From Lichenostomus cassidix (Eukaryota > Chordata > Aves > Passeriformes > Meliphagidae), in contig CM039182.1 of NCBI GenBank assembly GCA_008360975.2, positions 27,500,324-27,564,323 on the forward strand: a stretch of 64,000 nucleotides of DNA. Direction: 5' to 3'. The position numbers and the translations under genes are program-made. A model generated the notes under the pieces. That model made no database searches, had not been told where the DNA came from, and was given only the letters and a program-made list of their open reading frames with translations. Shown in pieces: positions 11,719-24,160 of this stretch (its first letter is position 1; the number at the start of each line of letters is the position of its first letter).

Positions 11719-12250
11719 TGTCATGGTTTAACCCAGTCAGCCACCAAGCCCCACAGGGCTGCTCATTCACTCCCCCAAGAACAGAATCACAGAGAGAATT
11801 GGAAGGGTAAAAGATGGAGAACCCGTGGATTGAGATAAAGATACTTTTATAGGAAGATAAAAAACACACACATAAGCAAAGCAAAACAAGGGATTAATTC
11901 AGTGCTTCCCATGGGCAGGCAGGTGTTCATCCATCTCCAAGAGAGCAGGGCCCCATCACATGTTAACAATTACTTGGGAAGACAAATGCTGTCACCTCAA
12001 ACATCACCCCTTGCTCCTTTTTCCCCTCACTTTATATGCTGAGCATGATGTTACATGGTCTAGAATATCCCTTTGGTCAGTTGGGGTCAGCTGTCTTGGC
12101 TGTGTCTCCTCCCAGCCTCCGATGCAGCCCAGTCCCTTTGCCAGAGTGGCAGTTGGAAAAGCAGAAAAGGCCTTGACTCAGCAGTAACAAAAATAACTCT
12201 ATATTACCAACCCTGTGTTCAGCACAAATCCAAACCACAGCCCCATACCA
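11719..12250 (-). mobile_element. Solo LTR of a songbird endogenous retrovirus, lacking its 5' end
   Basis: The block starts with 'tgtcatggtttaacccag', the reverse complement of an LTR end closing in '...taaaccatgaca'. It runs through landmarks I know from a common passerine ERV LTR: 'gaattggaagggtaaaag', 'gattgagataaag', 'cccatgggcaggcaggtgttca', 'ccctttggtcagttggggtcagctgtc', 'cagaaaaggccttgactca' and 'cagcacaaatccaaa'. On the minus strand a TATAAA lies at 12031-12036 with a CRE-like element just upstream (about 12046-12053), as expected for a U3 promoter. The terminal 40 to 50 bases of the U3 start are absent after 'gccccatacca' at 12250, and a short internal part near 12178 also looks deleted. 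No gag, pol or env and no second LTR are present, and no target-site duplication can be defined. It is therefore a decayed solo LTR or fragment. The exact subfamily name cannot be given without a library search. Confidence 0.8.
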
Positions 12251-13440
12251 GGTGCAGGACTGCGCCTCTGGAGGTTTGCCACTTCTGCTTCCTAATCTGA
12301 CTGAGGGCAGAGCTGATCTCTCAGCAGTTCCTCATGCATGTATGAATATTGACGTGTTGGGTTTTCCCCACTCCCCTGTCCTGCATGTGTTATGTAGATT
12401 AGAGTTTTGCAGCAAAATGCTGATAAAGAGCAACTGCTTTATTCCAAATATACACTAAGTAGCACTGTGAGTTCACAGGCTGACCTTTTATTTATAAGAA
12501 CACCATCAAACAGTGACATCAGGCTGTGGAAGGTCGTTTTCATCTCTGTGGAAAAGGGTGGAGAAAGTCTGTCACTTCAGATGCTGAGCCTGCCAGGGAT
12601 GGTATAATGGTGGTAGCAAATGTTGTGGATGTGGCAGTGGTGGTTCTACCTCAGCCTGATAAACTGGCTGTACCTGGGAGTGTTTCTGAGCTTGCCTTTT
12701 GTTTCTGGATCAGTTCAGCTCTGACAATTTTCGTGGAGTGGGCCGGTACCAAGTGACCCATGCAGGCTCTGCTTCCCCCTCAGTTCCACTAACACTGAGG
12801 TCACTGTCGGATGGGTGCCCTGCTGCACTCCCACCTGCACCAGCAGTGGCAGGACAACACCTGGGACAGTGTCTGGCATGTGAGAGTGTGAGCAGTAAGG
12901 ATGAGTGCTTCCCTGAATGCCCTGGCAGCATCCCTGCATGGCATGATGGCCCTGAACTGTCAGGCTGTCAGTGAATGTAGGATGGTTTTTCAGCCTGCTG
13001 TGGGAGGGGAAAGGCATTGCAACAAAACTTCTGTGAGGCTGCAGAGCTCAGCCTGAGCTAGGGCTTTCTTCTCTCCTGTTGTTTGCATGTGTGCTCTGGG
13101 CCTGACAAGCCCTTTCCTGGACACATTTTTTCTGATCTAAGTGGTGTTATAAGGAGTTGGAGTCAGTGCCCTTCAGAACAATGTGATGGGGATTGCTAAG
13201 GAAAACAAGGTTGTTTTAGTTAGGTGTATCTGGAAGGTGTCCACCTGCACTGCCAGCACCTCACTTCCAGCGTGGCAGGGAGGTTGGGATGGACATGACC
13301 ATGGATGATGGATCTGGTTGGGAAGGGCAGACTGTCCTGGGATCAAAATCAGGGACCATGCAAAACTGAAAGTGACTCCTTGTTTGTGTGCTTGCCCTGG
13401 GGGGTTTGCCTTTAAAGCTGGCATGCAGTGAGTCATTTTA
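12251..13440. other. GC-richer block next to the LTR, unassigned
   Basis: Sequence from about 12560 to 13440 is clearly richer in G+C than the window average, with a GT-rich stretch around 12600-12650. Overlapping open frames on both strands (plus 12699-12974; minus 12710-12931 and 12715-13017) show no domain. The block sits where proviral internal sequence would lie if the LTR were a 3' LTR, but I see no retroviral protein signature. Most likely it is host DNA or an old repeat. Confidence 0.35.
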
Positions 13441-13640
13441 TTTGCCCCACCCTGTTGTAGTAGCTGCTGCCAACCTCATTTAACGAGTACCTCCTATCTT
13501 TGGCCTGCTGCGGAGTGGGAGGGAGAGGACTGGCTCCCACTGCGTCTGATCTGGTTAGTTATTAATCCCGGTTCTTGCCTGATCCCTGCTTGTTACAAAA
13601 ATAGCATAGGCTTTGAGATCACTTATCAAAACTGCTTTTT
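13441..13640. other. Candidate regulatory patch with homeodomain-type cores
   Basis: Complex sequence with retained CpGs (around 13485, 13512, 13541 and 13569) and the cluster 'ggttagttattaatcccgg', followed by 'tttgagatcacttatcaaaac'. 'Taatccc' matches a bicoid/OTX/PITX-type homeodomain core, and 'ctttgagatca' is close to a TCF/LEF site. No repeat similarity was recognised. Constraint and function are inferred only. Confidence 0.3.
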
Positions 13641-16578
13641 ATTATTCTCTAATGCAGAACTAAGTGCTCCAACTAAAGCAACAGCAGGTGCATGGGAGAG
13701 ACTGAGTTTTAGGGGAGAGGGAAAATATTTATGGAACTGAGTTATGCATGAAAGAGCTTGTTCTTAAGGCTGAAACAGAGACAGGTGATACCACCCCATT
13801 CTGAGGGATCTTTTCCTGCCAACAGGGGATTTTGCTATTTGCCTGTGATCCTGTTCAGATTTTGTACCTGCCCTGTTGTGAACTTCTAAAAGGCCATTCT
13901 TTTCTCACCATTGACAAACTCCCAGTCTTGTTCAGTGTTGGAGGTGCGAAGATTTTCTGCTTTCTGTAGCTGCCCAGGAGCTTTTCTTAAACAACAATCC
14001 CCAACCACAGGCCTTCCTGTTGTCTGAGGTGGGATAGACGGTTGAATTTGGGAACTGTGGTTGAGTATAAACTTCAAACTGAGTTGGAGAGGCATGGAGG
14101 ATCTCTTCCATTAAGGTTTCAAGATGAGACCATGGTATGGGTCTTATCATGAATAGCAGATGCAAAACACACTGAGGTGTTACATTTGTCTTTTCTTGTG
14201 TTGAATAGGAACTTGTTGACTAGAAATGAGACAAAGGAAATTATGATAAGAGTGAACTATCTGATAGTTACTTGGTCAAGGGATGTATTTAGATTTTGTT
14301 GTTGTTGTTTTCTCCTCTACTTTGATATGCATTGCAGCATGCTGTCCAGAATAACTCACTGTGGGAGGAAATTAACTTGTCTTTGCTATATGGAAATTGG
14401 GATGTGATTTCTACTGTGTTTGAAGAAAGGGGAATGAAGCTGCTTGTGACACAGCTATTAAATTTCCTTTTTTGCTAGTTGTGCCCTTTTGTTGTGGACT
14501 AATTGCACCTGGCATCAACACAGTGTAATAAGGGCTGTAGAAAGCTGAATTTTGTTAATTGGAAATATCCAAAGGTATTTTGTTAAAACAGTCTTTGCCA
14601 GCCAAACTCCATGATATACATGACTTTGTCTAGTTTTGCTCTTAAATAGTTGAGACCGTGGAGTCAATGTAATTCATTGTGCTCCATGTAAATGAGGCTC
14701 TACTAAATGACTAGGGGGTGTTATCCACACAGGTCTGAGATGAGGAGTCTGGGGGAAAATGATAGTGTGTGACTGATAACAGCTACCCACCAGGGAAGTC
14801 CCTGGCCTTCATTTCTGTAAAGATATGAGCATGAATGTATTATTACACTACTAAAAAGCTAGAGGAAGGAATTCTTCTCCCTGCCCTTTTTGGAGGGCAT
14901 GTGGGTCTTTATATCCTTCAGCCAAGAGCAATTTTTGCAACAATCTGTCTTCTTGAGGAATTAAGTCAGTGTCAAAGAGAGGGGAGGCAGAACTGTTAAT
15001 TGCAGGCAAATCAGTTGGGGTAAAAATGCAATTAGAGGAGACATTGTGGGAACTGCAAATCCCAGGCACTGTTTCTGTATACCAAGATTTTCTGTATTCT
15101 GATTCAAGTGTTCAGACTTGCCAAACTATCTACTTGGCAAAGCCCGAAGCAAAAAAGGGAATTTATCAGCAATTTATGGTGAAGACAAGGTAAGCCTCTC
15201 AGGCACCTTATGTCAAATTCCACCTGCTAATGCACTTGTTTAAGGTTGTGCAGACTTAACTATGCCTTTATTTTTAAAGATACACACTTTCAAGCAGTTG
15301 ACAAAACATACTGTATGACAATACCTGTATAAAAACAAAATTTCAGGCAAGAATACTTCATGGCTGAAAGGGATAGATCACTGAGTGGAGTTAATCATGT
15401 GTTCACCTAAAACAAAATATGGTGCCTGAAAGGGTAGGGTTATTCGGTTTGTTATTAGAATAAATGCTTTGTAAGTTTTTTAAAGTACTATTCTTTTATG
15501 AAGAGCTGAGCTTGATTCAGAAAGGTTCCTGTGCATCTCCATTCAAATCAGGTTTTGTGCAGTTACAATTTCAACTCAGATCTAGACCTGGGCATCTCAT
15601 CACCACAGCCATCCTTTAGAATTCATGTAATACAAAATTAAAGGAAAAAACCCCAAAACGTTAAAATTCGTAGAGAGAGGACTCTGAAATTAAATGCATA
15701 TAAAGAAGCATCTCTTAGCATGCACAAACATTAACTCATGTAGCTGAAATAGTGAAGCGCCTACATCTCTTAGATACTTCCCCTTCCTTTCCAGCATTCA
15801 AAAAGGTTTTGTTTTTTTTTTCCTTCTTTTTTTTTGTGTTCTTTGTACAGGTTGAGTAGAGGACTTCTATTATGGAGAAAAACTTGAAAGAAATTTGCCT
15901 GTACAAAGACTTCTTTCCAAGCTCTTGGGACTCTGGCTCTCTCAAATACTTTATAATTCAGGATGGGATATACAAAATTTTGATGTGGAGTTCAGTATCT
16001 ATGTGACTAGAGCTCTAGATCTTGTCTGAAGAGATACTAAAATGTGCATACACTGTTCATACCTTCCTAACATTTCCTCTGATAGAAAGGGTCAAATGCC
16101 ATGTCATTTTCAATCTTTCTATTGCCTCCAGGCATACTGTTTAGGATTGTTAAAAAACAAACCAACAAAGAAACCTGGGAAGGTAAGAGTACTTGGGAGT
16201 TGATCCGTGACTGAAGGTGAAAAACGTAGGTTGGCTAGAATGTAATTAACATCATGTTATGTGGAACAGATTCACCAAAGAGGAATGTCAGTTCTGGTCT
16301 CCAGTTTCTTGCCTGATTCTTGGTAAAAACTGAACAGGACACTGACAAAACATGTCTCTTATTTTGTATGAAATGTCAGAGTATAATGAGAATTGTGAAA
16401 AAGCTGAGATACTCTAAGCAAAAAGAAAAAAAAACAATGTTTGGGAATGAAAATTATTTCTGTAATTTTTTAAAATGTACAATAGGTGACATGGTGTCTC
16501 TAAATTGAGTTGTGGCATTTGAACTCCACGTAGTCACCATGCCTTTCTTCACACTGTAGTCAGAAGAGTGGCTGCAGC
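13641..16578. other. Intergenic or intronic DNA with an ATTA-rich patch
   Basis: Unique-looking DNA. A patch at about 14490-14720 carries several ATTA/TAAT cores ('gactaattgcacc', 'ttgttaattgg', 'gtaattcattg') in complex sequence. A T-rich low-complexity tract lies at about 15805-15840. Open frames are all under 80 codons and unrecognised. Confidence 0.5.
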
Positions 16579-16600
16579 TTGTCCAGGTACACCTGGACAA
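16579..16600. promoter_or_regulatory. Inverted double E-box (ZEB/SNAI-type) palindrome
   Basis: Arms TTGTCCAGGT and ACCTGGACAA are exact reverse complements with a two-base spacer (AC). The centre reads CAGGTACACCTG, which is two opposed CAGGT/ACCTG cores. Such paired CACCT/AGGTG cores are the known target type of two-handed zinc-finger repressors of the ZEB family and of Snail factors. The palindrome is seen directly; occupancy is inference. Confidence 0.4.
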
Positions 16601-19275
16601 ACTAGCTCAAGAAATAAAGATTTTGCAATATACAGCATCTTTAGCTCCAGAAGGCTTTTTATCTGTTTCCACATGAAAGCTGCTGTAGTTGAAGCATTGC
16701 TGGTGCTTGTTGGTGTGATTTCATGCTTGGCTAATACTGACAGAAGTCAGTGCTCCTGGATGCCTGAAGTCCATTGACTCACCAAGAAAAGTTTGAGCTA
16801 GTCCTATCTTTTTTCTTGAGCCAGCAGTAGAGTTGCACAGGTGCCTGCTGAGTTGAATTGCTTGCTGATACAGATGAAGGGTAGTTATAAGTTTGGATGG
16901 AAAGCAGGGAGGGTGCCTTGCCACTTCTCACAGCAGCATTGTCTTAAAGCAGTTGAACAACAGTGCCCTGAGCTGGTTTCAAGCTGACTCAGACAAGCCT
17001 ACGCAGGGTTTAGTTATGACTTTGCTGTTTGTGTGTGCAAGCCTGAAATGTTAGGGGTGTCATGGAATGGCAAGAATAAAATTCACACTGAAGTAGTATT
17101 AATGATGCTGGATACTGGTCTGTGCTGCTTCTACAATCAAGTGGAAAAGAAGCAATCCATTTCTCTGCTGCTATAGCAACTGAGATTCAAATGTGCCTTC
17201 TCTTGAATGCAATCCAAAGCATCATGTATCATGTGCCTAGGCTTGATGTATAGGAGACAAAGGGTGCTACAGATGACTTTGAAGAGTGTGCTGTGACAGT
17301 TTAAGAAGTTACAACCTGCAGTTGTCTCTTCTGCTCTTCTCTAGGAATTTCTGGTGTCCACATTGGAGCTGACAAAGGCAAAATGTAACCACACCAGAAC
17401 TACCTCAGATCATAATCTGGAATTTCAGCTTAGACTGGTAATGGCCCTGTCTCATGTTTGCAGGGAGATTTGACTGCTGATGCCCAACAGGGTCTGCCTT
17501 GTCTGCATACAAAAAGCTTGGGAGGGAGAGCTCATAGTTGGTTGTGAACTGTAACCCTTTACACTGAACATTTACAAACTGTGGCAGCTGAGGTGTGGGT
17601 TCATGTCCTCTGTGGCTGCCCCTGTAACAAGGCACAGCCATTGAAGAGGGACGGGCGGGACAATGGGAGACAGTCCCAGCAGCTGGCCCAGCTACACCTG
17701 CCTAAGAAAGGAAGCTGGAGCTGTGCTGTGTCAGACCATGTGCCACTGTGCTGTGGTGCAGGCACACATTCCTGTCTGCCACTGCTGCTTTGGGAAGGTA
17801 ACCTGTCTGCAGAGGTGTAGAACAAATGGGGTTTGCAAGAGCCATATAATTTAACTGTGACAGTAAGGGCCAGATAGCGTTTGTTTGTGGCATCTTTGGA
17901 TGTCTGGGATATGTGTTTGAGACACTTATTAACCATTACAGAAAAATCTCTGCACATTACTACATGCAGTGTAATGAAAGAGTTTCTGTAGTCAAGACTA
18001 AGAAAACCAGTGGCACTGATTTTGTACCCCTCTGTTTTAATGGTTGAGATCTTTTGATTTGTACTTAATTTTGCATCAAAACCTGACTAAATTGATTTCA
18101 TGATTAAGAAAAAAGGAACAATCAAAATTTTATCACTAGAAAACCTCTTTGAACTGGAAGTCTGAGAAAGGTCTTAGATGATATTCTCAACCCTGGGGTC
18201 TTATATCTGCCAGTGGAAATAAGGCCCAAGAGCAAGTTTTGCAATAAAAATAAAACATTCAATCATTCATTTGTTTTAGAAGTAACTAAAAAAACTCCAG
18301 ACTGTTCTTCTGAAGGGAGACCATTTTGACAGAAAATAACTTTCCCCAAGATGCATAAATATTTAAGCTTTCTAATATAAAATATTAACAGTGGGAGGAA
18401 GAAAGATACTTTCTCTATTTTGTTTTTTTTTTCCCATAAATAAGAGAAAAAGAAAGTTTGAATAATTATCACATTTTTCAGTTCAAAATTCAGACTGGTG
18501 TTTTTTAAATCTTTATTCTTATTCTGTTAATATGTTCTACCTGACTCTTCTAACCAGCAAAATTCTAATTTTCCTGTTTCTCTTGATTATTGCAAGTAGA
18601 ACTGTACATTTTCCAAATTTCCTCTAGAAATGCTGCATTTCCACAGACTAATTTTAAAGCTCTTCAACAGAAGGTGGAGTTTTAAAAAAATAATATTCAG
18701 GTTATTAAGCTACACTTATTTTTTGCCTCAAGTACTTCCATACAACTATTCCCTAAGTGCCAGAGACTACAGCTAGCTGGAGGGAAATCAGATACAGCTT
18801 AAAATCCCTTAATGAATTATTTTGTCACATCAATGACAAGAATAACCTGATAAGTAGCAGCAGTTTGTTTGTCAAATGAATTCCAGCATGAGACCTTCTA
18901 GATAAACACAATGAACACAGACTGAATAGCCAACCATAAAGATCCTCTAATACCAACCCCCGAACTTCAAGGGACTGTGTGCTGAGGTGCATCCCTTTAA
19001 TTAAGGAAACCCAGGCTGACGTTTTTCCAGGCTCCTCACCTGGCATCTGTCAGATATTTTGTCATCAAGTTGTAGTCTCCTCCCCATACTGTTAAGATAC
19101 TGAAGAAATGAGCAACCTCTAATGGTAGAAGAATTATAAGGCCTGTCTTTAAAATTTTCATTAATATAGACAATTGTCTTCTTCATTGCATGGAAGAAGA
19201 ACCAAAGATTGTGTTACAAGAAAGTATTTCACTGAATTATTACAAAGTGCTTAAGGACAGATCTTACCTGATGTG
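16601..19275. other. Intergenic or intronic DNA, no gene recognised
   Basis: Includes a GC-richer patch at about 17580-17830 with open frames on both strands (minus 17601-17957, 118 codons) but no recognisable protein. The remainder is AT-rich, with short T runs near 18420. No repeat family was identified. Confidence 0.5.
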
Positions 19276-19433
19276 ATCATAAAATCATAGAATGACCTGG
19301 GCTGGAAGGGACTTTAAAGATCATTCAGTTCCAACCCCACTGCCATGAACAGGGACACCTTTCACTACACCAGGTTGCTCAGACTGCCATCCAACACTTC
19401 CAGGGATGACGCAGCTGTAACTTCTTGGCAGCA
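19276..19433 (-). mobile_element. CR1 LINE 3'-end fragment
   Basis: Reading forward, it begins with the CR1 terminal repeat in reverse complement ('atcataaaatcatagaatga'). It continues with 'cctgggctggaagggactttaaagatcat', 'agttccaaccccactgccatg', 'agggacacctttcactacaccaggttgctcagactgccatccaac' and 'acttccagggatg'. These are the standard landmarks of avian CR1 3' regions, so the element lies on the minus strand. It is severely 5'-truncated, as most CR1 copies are, and keeps no reverse transcriptase sequence. A small internal deletion removes the usual spacer between 'atccaac' and 'acttccaggg'. Confidence 0.93.
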
Positions 19434-22400
19434 AAGATTTAGTCCTGTGGTACTTTCAGGATCAACAGTAGCCCTGTTTTGCTGCAACAGTTTGGGTTTA
19501 TTTTAATGCAACTTGGAGCAAAATAGTGGTAAAATACCCAGGGACCACAATGAAGATCACTGAATTGTTCCCTTCCTCCCTGCCCCACAGAAGATCAGAA
19601 TCCATGTGGGAAAGAAAACCTATCTGGCCTTTCATTGCATGGAAGCTCAGTGGGAAGCACTGTCATATCAGTAATATTACTTGAGAAACAGCAAGAAAGG
19701 CCAATTATTTCTAAAATATTTTACTCGTGTTGTACAGCTGTAAAAATGATGACTCAGAGATTTGACCTGGAATCCAATAGTTTTATTCTGAAAAATAGAT
19801 CCTCCAAGACACTTATATTTTTTTGAAGCCATCCAAAAGTTGTGAAATGCTAACGTGAGCAATTGGTAGTGGATTGATGAACATCCCCTAATGTATATCA
19901 TGGCCTCCTGGGTGGTTTTGCCAGAGGGCTGAAGTTGGAAATGCTTAGTACAGGGTAGGAGAGGAGCAGAGGGGGCAGCTACATGCTTCAGCTGGGTCAT
20001 GGACCCTGGTGTTGTATGGAAAACTGCTGTAGGCCAGCAATATTTGAGTCTAAGCTGAGGTAAATCATATGGGAAAGCTGAAAATGGTAGTGCTGTGTAG
20101 ACTTTAGGTTGTTGAAGGTTTGACTCATCGATCCCTCTCCTCTCATTTAATATCTCTGGGCTATTTGCTTCCTATATAAATGGCATATGCTGGGCTTATA
20201 TGGATGGCTGGTACCTCTATTCCAGGAAATTTACTGCTTCACAGTGTCACCAAGTGCACAATTTGCTTAACTTATGGAAAATATAATGGTTATTCTCCAA
20301 AATCATGTTAAATGTTAACCAAGAAGAGGAACTCAGTATGCACAATACAAGGAAAATATCCACTGTCCACCCAGTGCTGAATAAAGAATGCCTGATTCTT
20401 AATCTACATTGATGTTAAGGAATTTTTGCTACCAATTTTGGTCAATAGGACAAATTTAAGAAGAAAAAAAATGTCATCTTCTATTGTGTCTTCTAGTCTT
20501 CCATGGTGCAGTCAATCTGGTCCTTAGTTTTGAGCCCTCTGGACAATTTGAGCATTGAGGATGTGTATTTCAAAGGGCTTTTCAGGTGCAACAGAATGAT
20601 TTTGAGTAAATGTGACTCTGAGTGAAGGGAGTTTAGTTTTGCTCTGCTTGAAAATAGGCAAAACAATGATGCTTTGCAAATATTTCTCTTGGCTATGAAA
20701 GTGGGGAGATGGGAAAAATACTTGGCTAGTCTAGGCAGTGCCTGCATTATTATATTGTTGCAGATATATACATGGATCTTGCATGTACTTGTGTATCAAA
20801 GTGGCATTAGAAACACTGAAGCAGAACTAATTTTAACTGAAGGAGGTAACCTTATTTCCAGTGTAATTTTTACTCTAGCAGATTACCTTTCTACCTGTCA
20901 TGCAAACAGGACGTCATACATCCTGTTTGGGGGATGAGAATGGATAACTCTAAATATTTTAGAAGCTTACTTCCTGGAAGTGTCTTGTAAGTGAGCATCT
21001 ATTTAATATTTTCTGGGGTGACTATGTTGCAGGTGTATGCATAAGCAAAAAGACTGCACTCCTTTCTGATACAATGGGGAGATGATATTGGCATTAAACC
21101 AGCTCATTTGCTATCACTAAAAAGTTGTCCTTACTTCTTCCCATTGTTTTCTCCTGTCTTCTACGCCGAGTCTCAAGAATCTGCCTTCATCTTCTGCATT
21201 GTCCTTGCTCTGTGACTCACCAGAATGGCTGGTGCTTAAATTCACTACCCCCAAAAAAAGCTATTATTAAAAAAAATTAGCATATTTGAATTTGCCTTTT
21301 GGGTTTTTTTTGACAGAGTTGAAGCAATTTATAGGGATAGGTGTATTTATTTCAGTGCAGGGAACATGAAGCTGGAAGTGAATGGAAGGAGAGATGGAGG
21401 AAGGACATTCATCTTTCTGCAGCTTTGAGATGTTAGACTTGTTCAGTCCAGTATTGTGTAATTGCCATATGATGCCCTAGAACAGAAATAACTGACTAAT
21501 GCTTAGTTTCAGCTTTAGACAGAAAAAAAGAAAAGGATCATAGAAGGATCGCCTATTAGCTCTTGTTTCATAAGTTTAATTACTGTCTATAATTCAGCCT
21601 CTGTCTTATAAATAGCATCTGGTAGTTACTGCAGAAAGCATTAGCAAATATATTTCATGTATATTGAATTTGTTCTATGAGTAATCATAAAGATCAGATT
21701 AGTTTTCAGTAGAATTTGTTATTTAATAAAGCTTTGTCAATAAAACTGGTTGTGAAAATTCTGGTTGGTAAAACCTCAGCATGCAAGTATTTGCACAAAC
21801 CTCTACATCTACAAATGCTTGGACTAAAATTGTTCACATTCCTCAAAGGAATCCCATTGGGAAATAGAAAAAAACTGCTTCTCTCTTATGGTCATTTAGT
21901 AGCTAATACAAAAAATAATATTGTTGTTGAATATTCAGTTGAAAATCTACTAGCTGAAACATGTTTGTCATTATTAAAAGACTGGCTAAAGAAAAAGATA
22001 GAAACAGCAAAAGGGTTGTAAATAAGTCTGAACTCTACAAAGATTCCTGGCTTGATAACTCAGTGTTGCTTCAAGTGTTTGAAGGGAGCTAAACCAATTT
22101 CCATCAACTGGATGTCTTCCATTTCCACTGGAGACTCCTATTTGTTCACCTGCAGTTCTAATAATTGTAGAACTCATTAGCATTTTCCAAAATGATGTAT
22201 TCAACTGGTATTTGGCTAGTTTTGTAAATAGCAAATTAATGTGAGCAGTTCGAAATACGTTCATAGAAATCATATAATATGGGGGAAAAGAAAGTGCTTT
22301 CCACAAGTTTGGATTTAAGCCTTGTTCAGCAATTTTAGGTAGCTTGCTTTTTGCTGAACTGCATAGATGATCTTGGCTTTCAAGTTATGGTTGTTTGAAT

Positions 22401-23579
22401 GCAGCCTTTGGGGTTTCACAGCCAATTGACACAATCTTTTTTCCCCCCTCACTCTGAAAAGGCTTGTCTGAGATTGCTCACAGGCCATTTAGCTGTCCCC
22501 AGTTTCCATTGCAAAAGTAAAAGCAGGTACAGCTTTGGCCAGATATGGGTTATGAAAGCATTTAGATTGACATGGAGCTTTGCTAGGTGACGTGTTTGAG
22601 GTGAAACACTATTAAGTTGTGGAGGGTGGGGAGGGAGTCCCCTTCATCAGTGTAGTTTCACCTGAAGCCTACAGAGAAGTAATAAATACTGGTTAGTTCT
22701 ATCTTAATCTCTAATAGTTTGTCTTTCCATGAACTGCTTCATAACAGGATGTGATTATTTCAATGCGGATCTCTGAGGGTTGTTTTCTGATGGGTGTTTA
22801 CCTATAGAAGTGGAAGATGTCACTCCTTCCCCCAGGGGGGTTTAATGGGGGGTAAAGGAAAGTGTGTCCATGGCTCCTGCCGTGCTGCTGGTCACTGCCT
22901 GGCTGATGGCTGTGCACTGCCAGCAAAGGCAGCCTTGCAGCCAGGCCACAAGTGGTGAGCAGCGATCCAAGCATGTGTCCTGTTTGGCCTCCTCCCCTCG
23001 GCAAAGGATACACTCTGGAGAATGTCCAAGTCCACTCTCCATCATGTTCCTCTTCCCTTCAGGTTATCGTTTCAGATTACAGTTATCAATTAAAGGCCTA
23101 ACAGAATAGGCTTCACGCAGCATTTAATTACTCTGAGGGTCCCAAATTCAACACAAAATAAAAATGAAATGTAACTTGAGATGCAGTCTCATCAAGCAGT
23201 GCTAAACTGGACAGCCCTCGGGCAAGCACCTGCTATTTTTTCTTCTTGGCACATTGTTCTTGTCCTTCACTGGCTGTGTTCTTGCAAGGTCTGTGGTGGA
23301 GAGGCTATAAGATGTAGTTTTCATGTATGATGAAAGTTTTATTGGACTTGATTTTTACTGTTCACACTTTTTTCAAGTTAATCATCTGCCTTTCTGTAGA
23401 GAAGAAAGATCAAGAAAGTTTCAAATATTGGTTTAATTCCAGTATTGAATTATTCTTATTGTCTTAATGTGTAGTGTTAAATTTTGTAGGCAATTGAGAA
23501 GACCAGTCCATAGCTCACCTAGACCTATGTTTGTCTCAAGAAGATACTGCAAGATGAGTACACTTGATTTTGGTTTGGG
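19434..23579. other. Intergenic or intronic DNA, no gene recognised
   Basis: Mostly AT-rich unique DNA. A GC-richer patch at about 22790-23050 carries open frames on both strands without domains. The stretch at about 23060-23180 is complex, with 'caattaaagg' and 'atttaattactctg', and could be regulatory. Frames at 19677-20000 and 21716-22021 (just over 100 codons each) are unrecognised. Confidence 0.5.
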
Positions 23580-23594
23580 TTTTTTTTTTTTTTT
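23580..23594. repeat. T15 homopolymer followed by AACAGG
   Basis: A run of fifteen T ending in AACAGG resembles a polypyrimidine tract with a 3' splice site. No coding continuation is evident, so I annotate only the homopolymer. Confidence 0.75.
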
Positions 23595-23929
23595 AACAGG
23601 ATTTTTATGAAAATGCAAGCACTTACTCTTTTAGCCATTGAGCAAAATATAAAAAGTTGTGACCTGAGATTTGAGGGAAGAAAGTTCTGGTTAAGATCTG
23701 ACTTAAGTATAACACTGTTGATGGGGGTACTTAAAGGTACTTGGCCCTTTGAGGCAGTTAAGTGAGCAGTGCTGAGACAGGAAGGCATCTTAATTTGGTG
23801 CATCTTCATGCTCTGATTCCTCCAGCTCCTCATTAGCAGCACAGCTCTATTTGCAATCCTGGCTGGTTTCTCATACCATGCTGGTGTGCTCATTGTGCAT
23901 GTACCTCTGGCTATCAGTACTCTAGTGCT

Positions 23930-24160
23930 ACTGGAGGCAAGCTAATCTCTCCCTACCAATAATAACTCTGCTTATAAGATTGCCTTCGAGTCGAAATAGT
24001 AGCCCTTGGGTTTCTGCCGGAGAAATTGTACAATGTACTTCATTGGATTCTGTTAATTAGCACGGCTTAAAAAGAAGAAAAAAAAAAAGCCCAAACTGTT
24101 CAGCAATAAAAATGAGTGATGCAGAGCTGTGAGGCTGGGACTGATAAGGGTATGATTGGT
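23930..24160. other. Candidate regulatory patch with TAATTA-type and CpG content
   Basis: Complex sequence including 'ccttcgagtcgaaatag' (two CpGs within a short inverted 'ttcga/tcgaa' pair), 'tgccggagaaattgtacaatgtac' and 'ctgttaattagcacgg'. TTAATTAG is a good homeodomain core. An A-rich run follows at about 24068-24089. No repeat similarity is seen. Function is inferred from texture only. Confidence 0.3.

Noticed and set aside
12699..13017. Possible proviral internal sequence beside the LTR
   Set aside because: No gag, pol or env signature, no primer-binding site recognised, and the LTR end facing this block is missing.
23580..23600. Splice-acceptor-like T15-AACAGG
   Set aside because: No convincing exon follows; poly-T runs ending in AG are common in this window.
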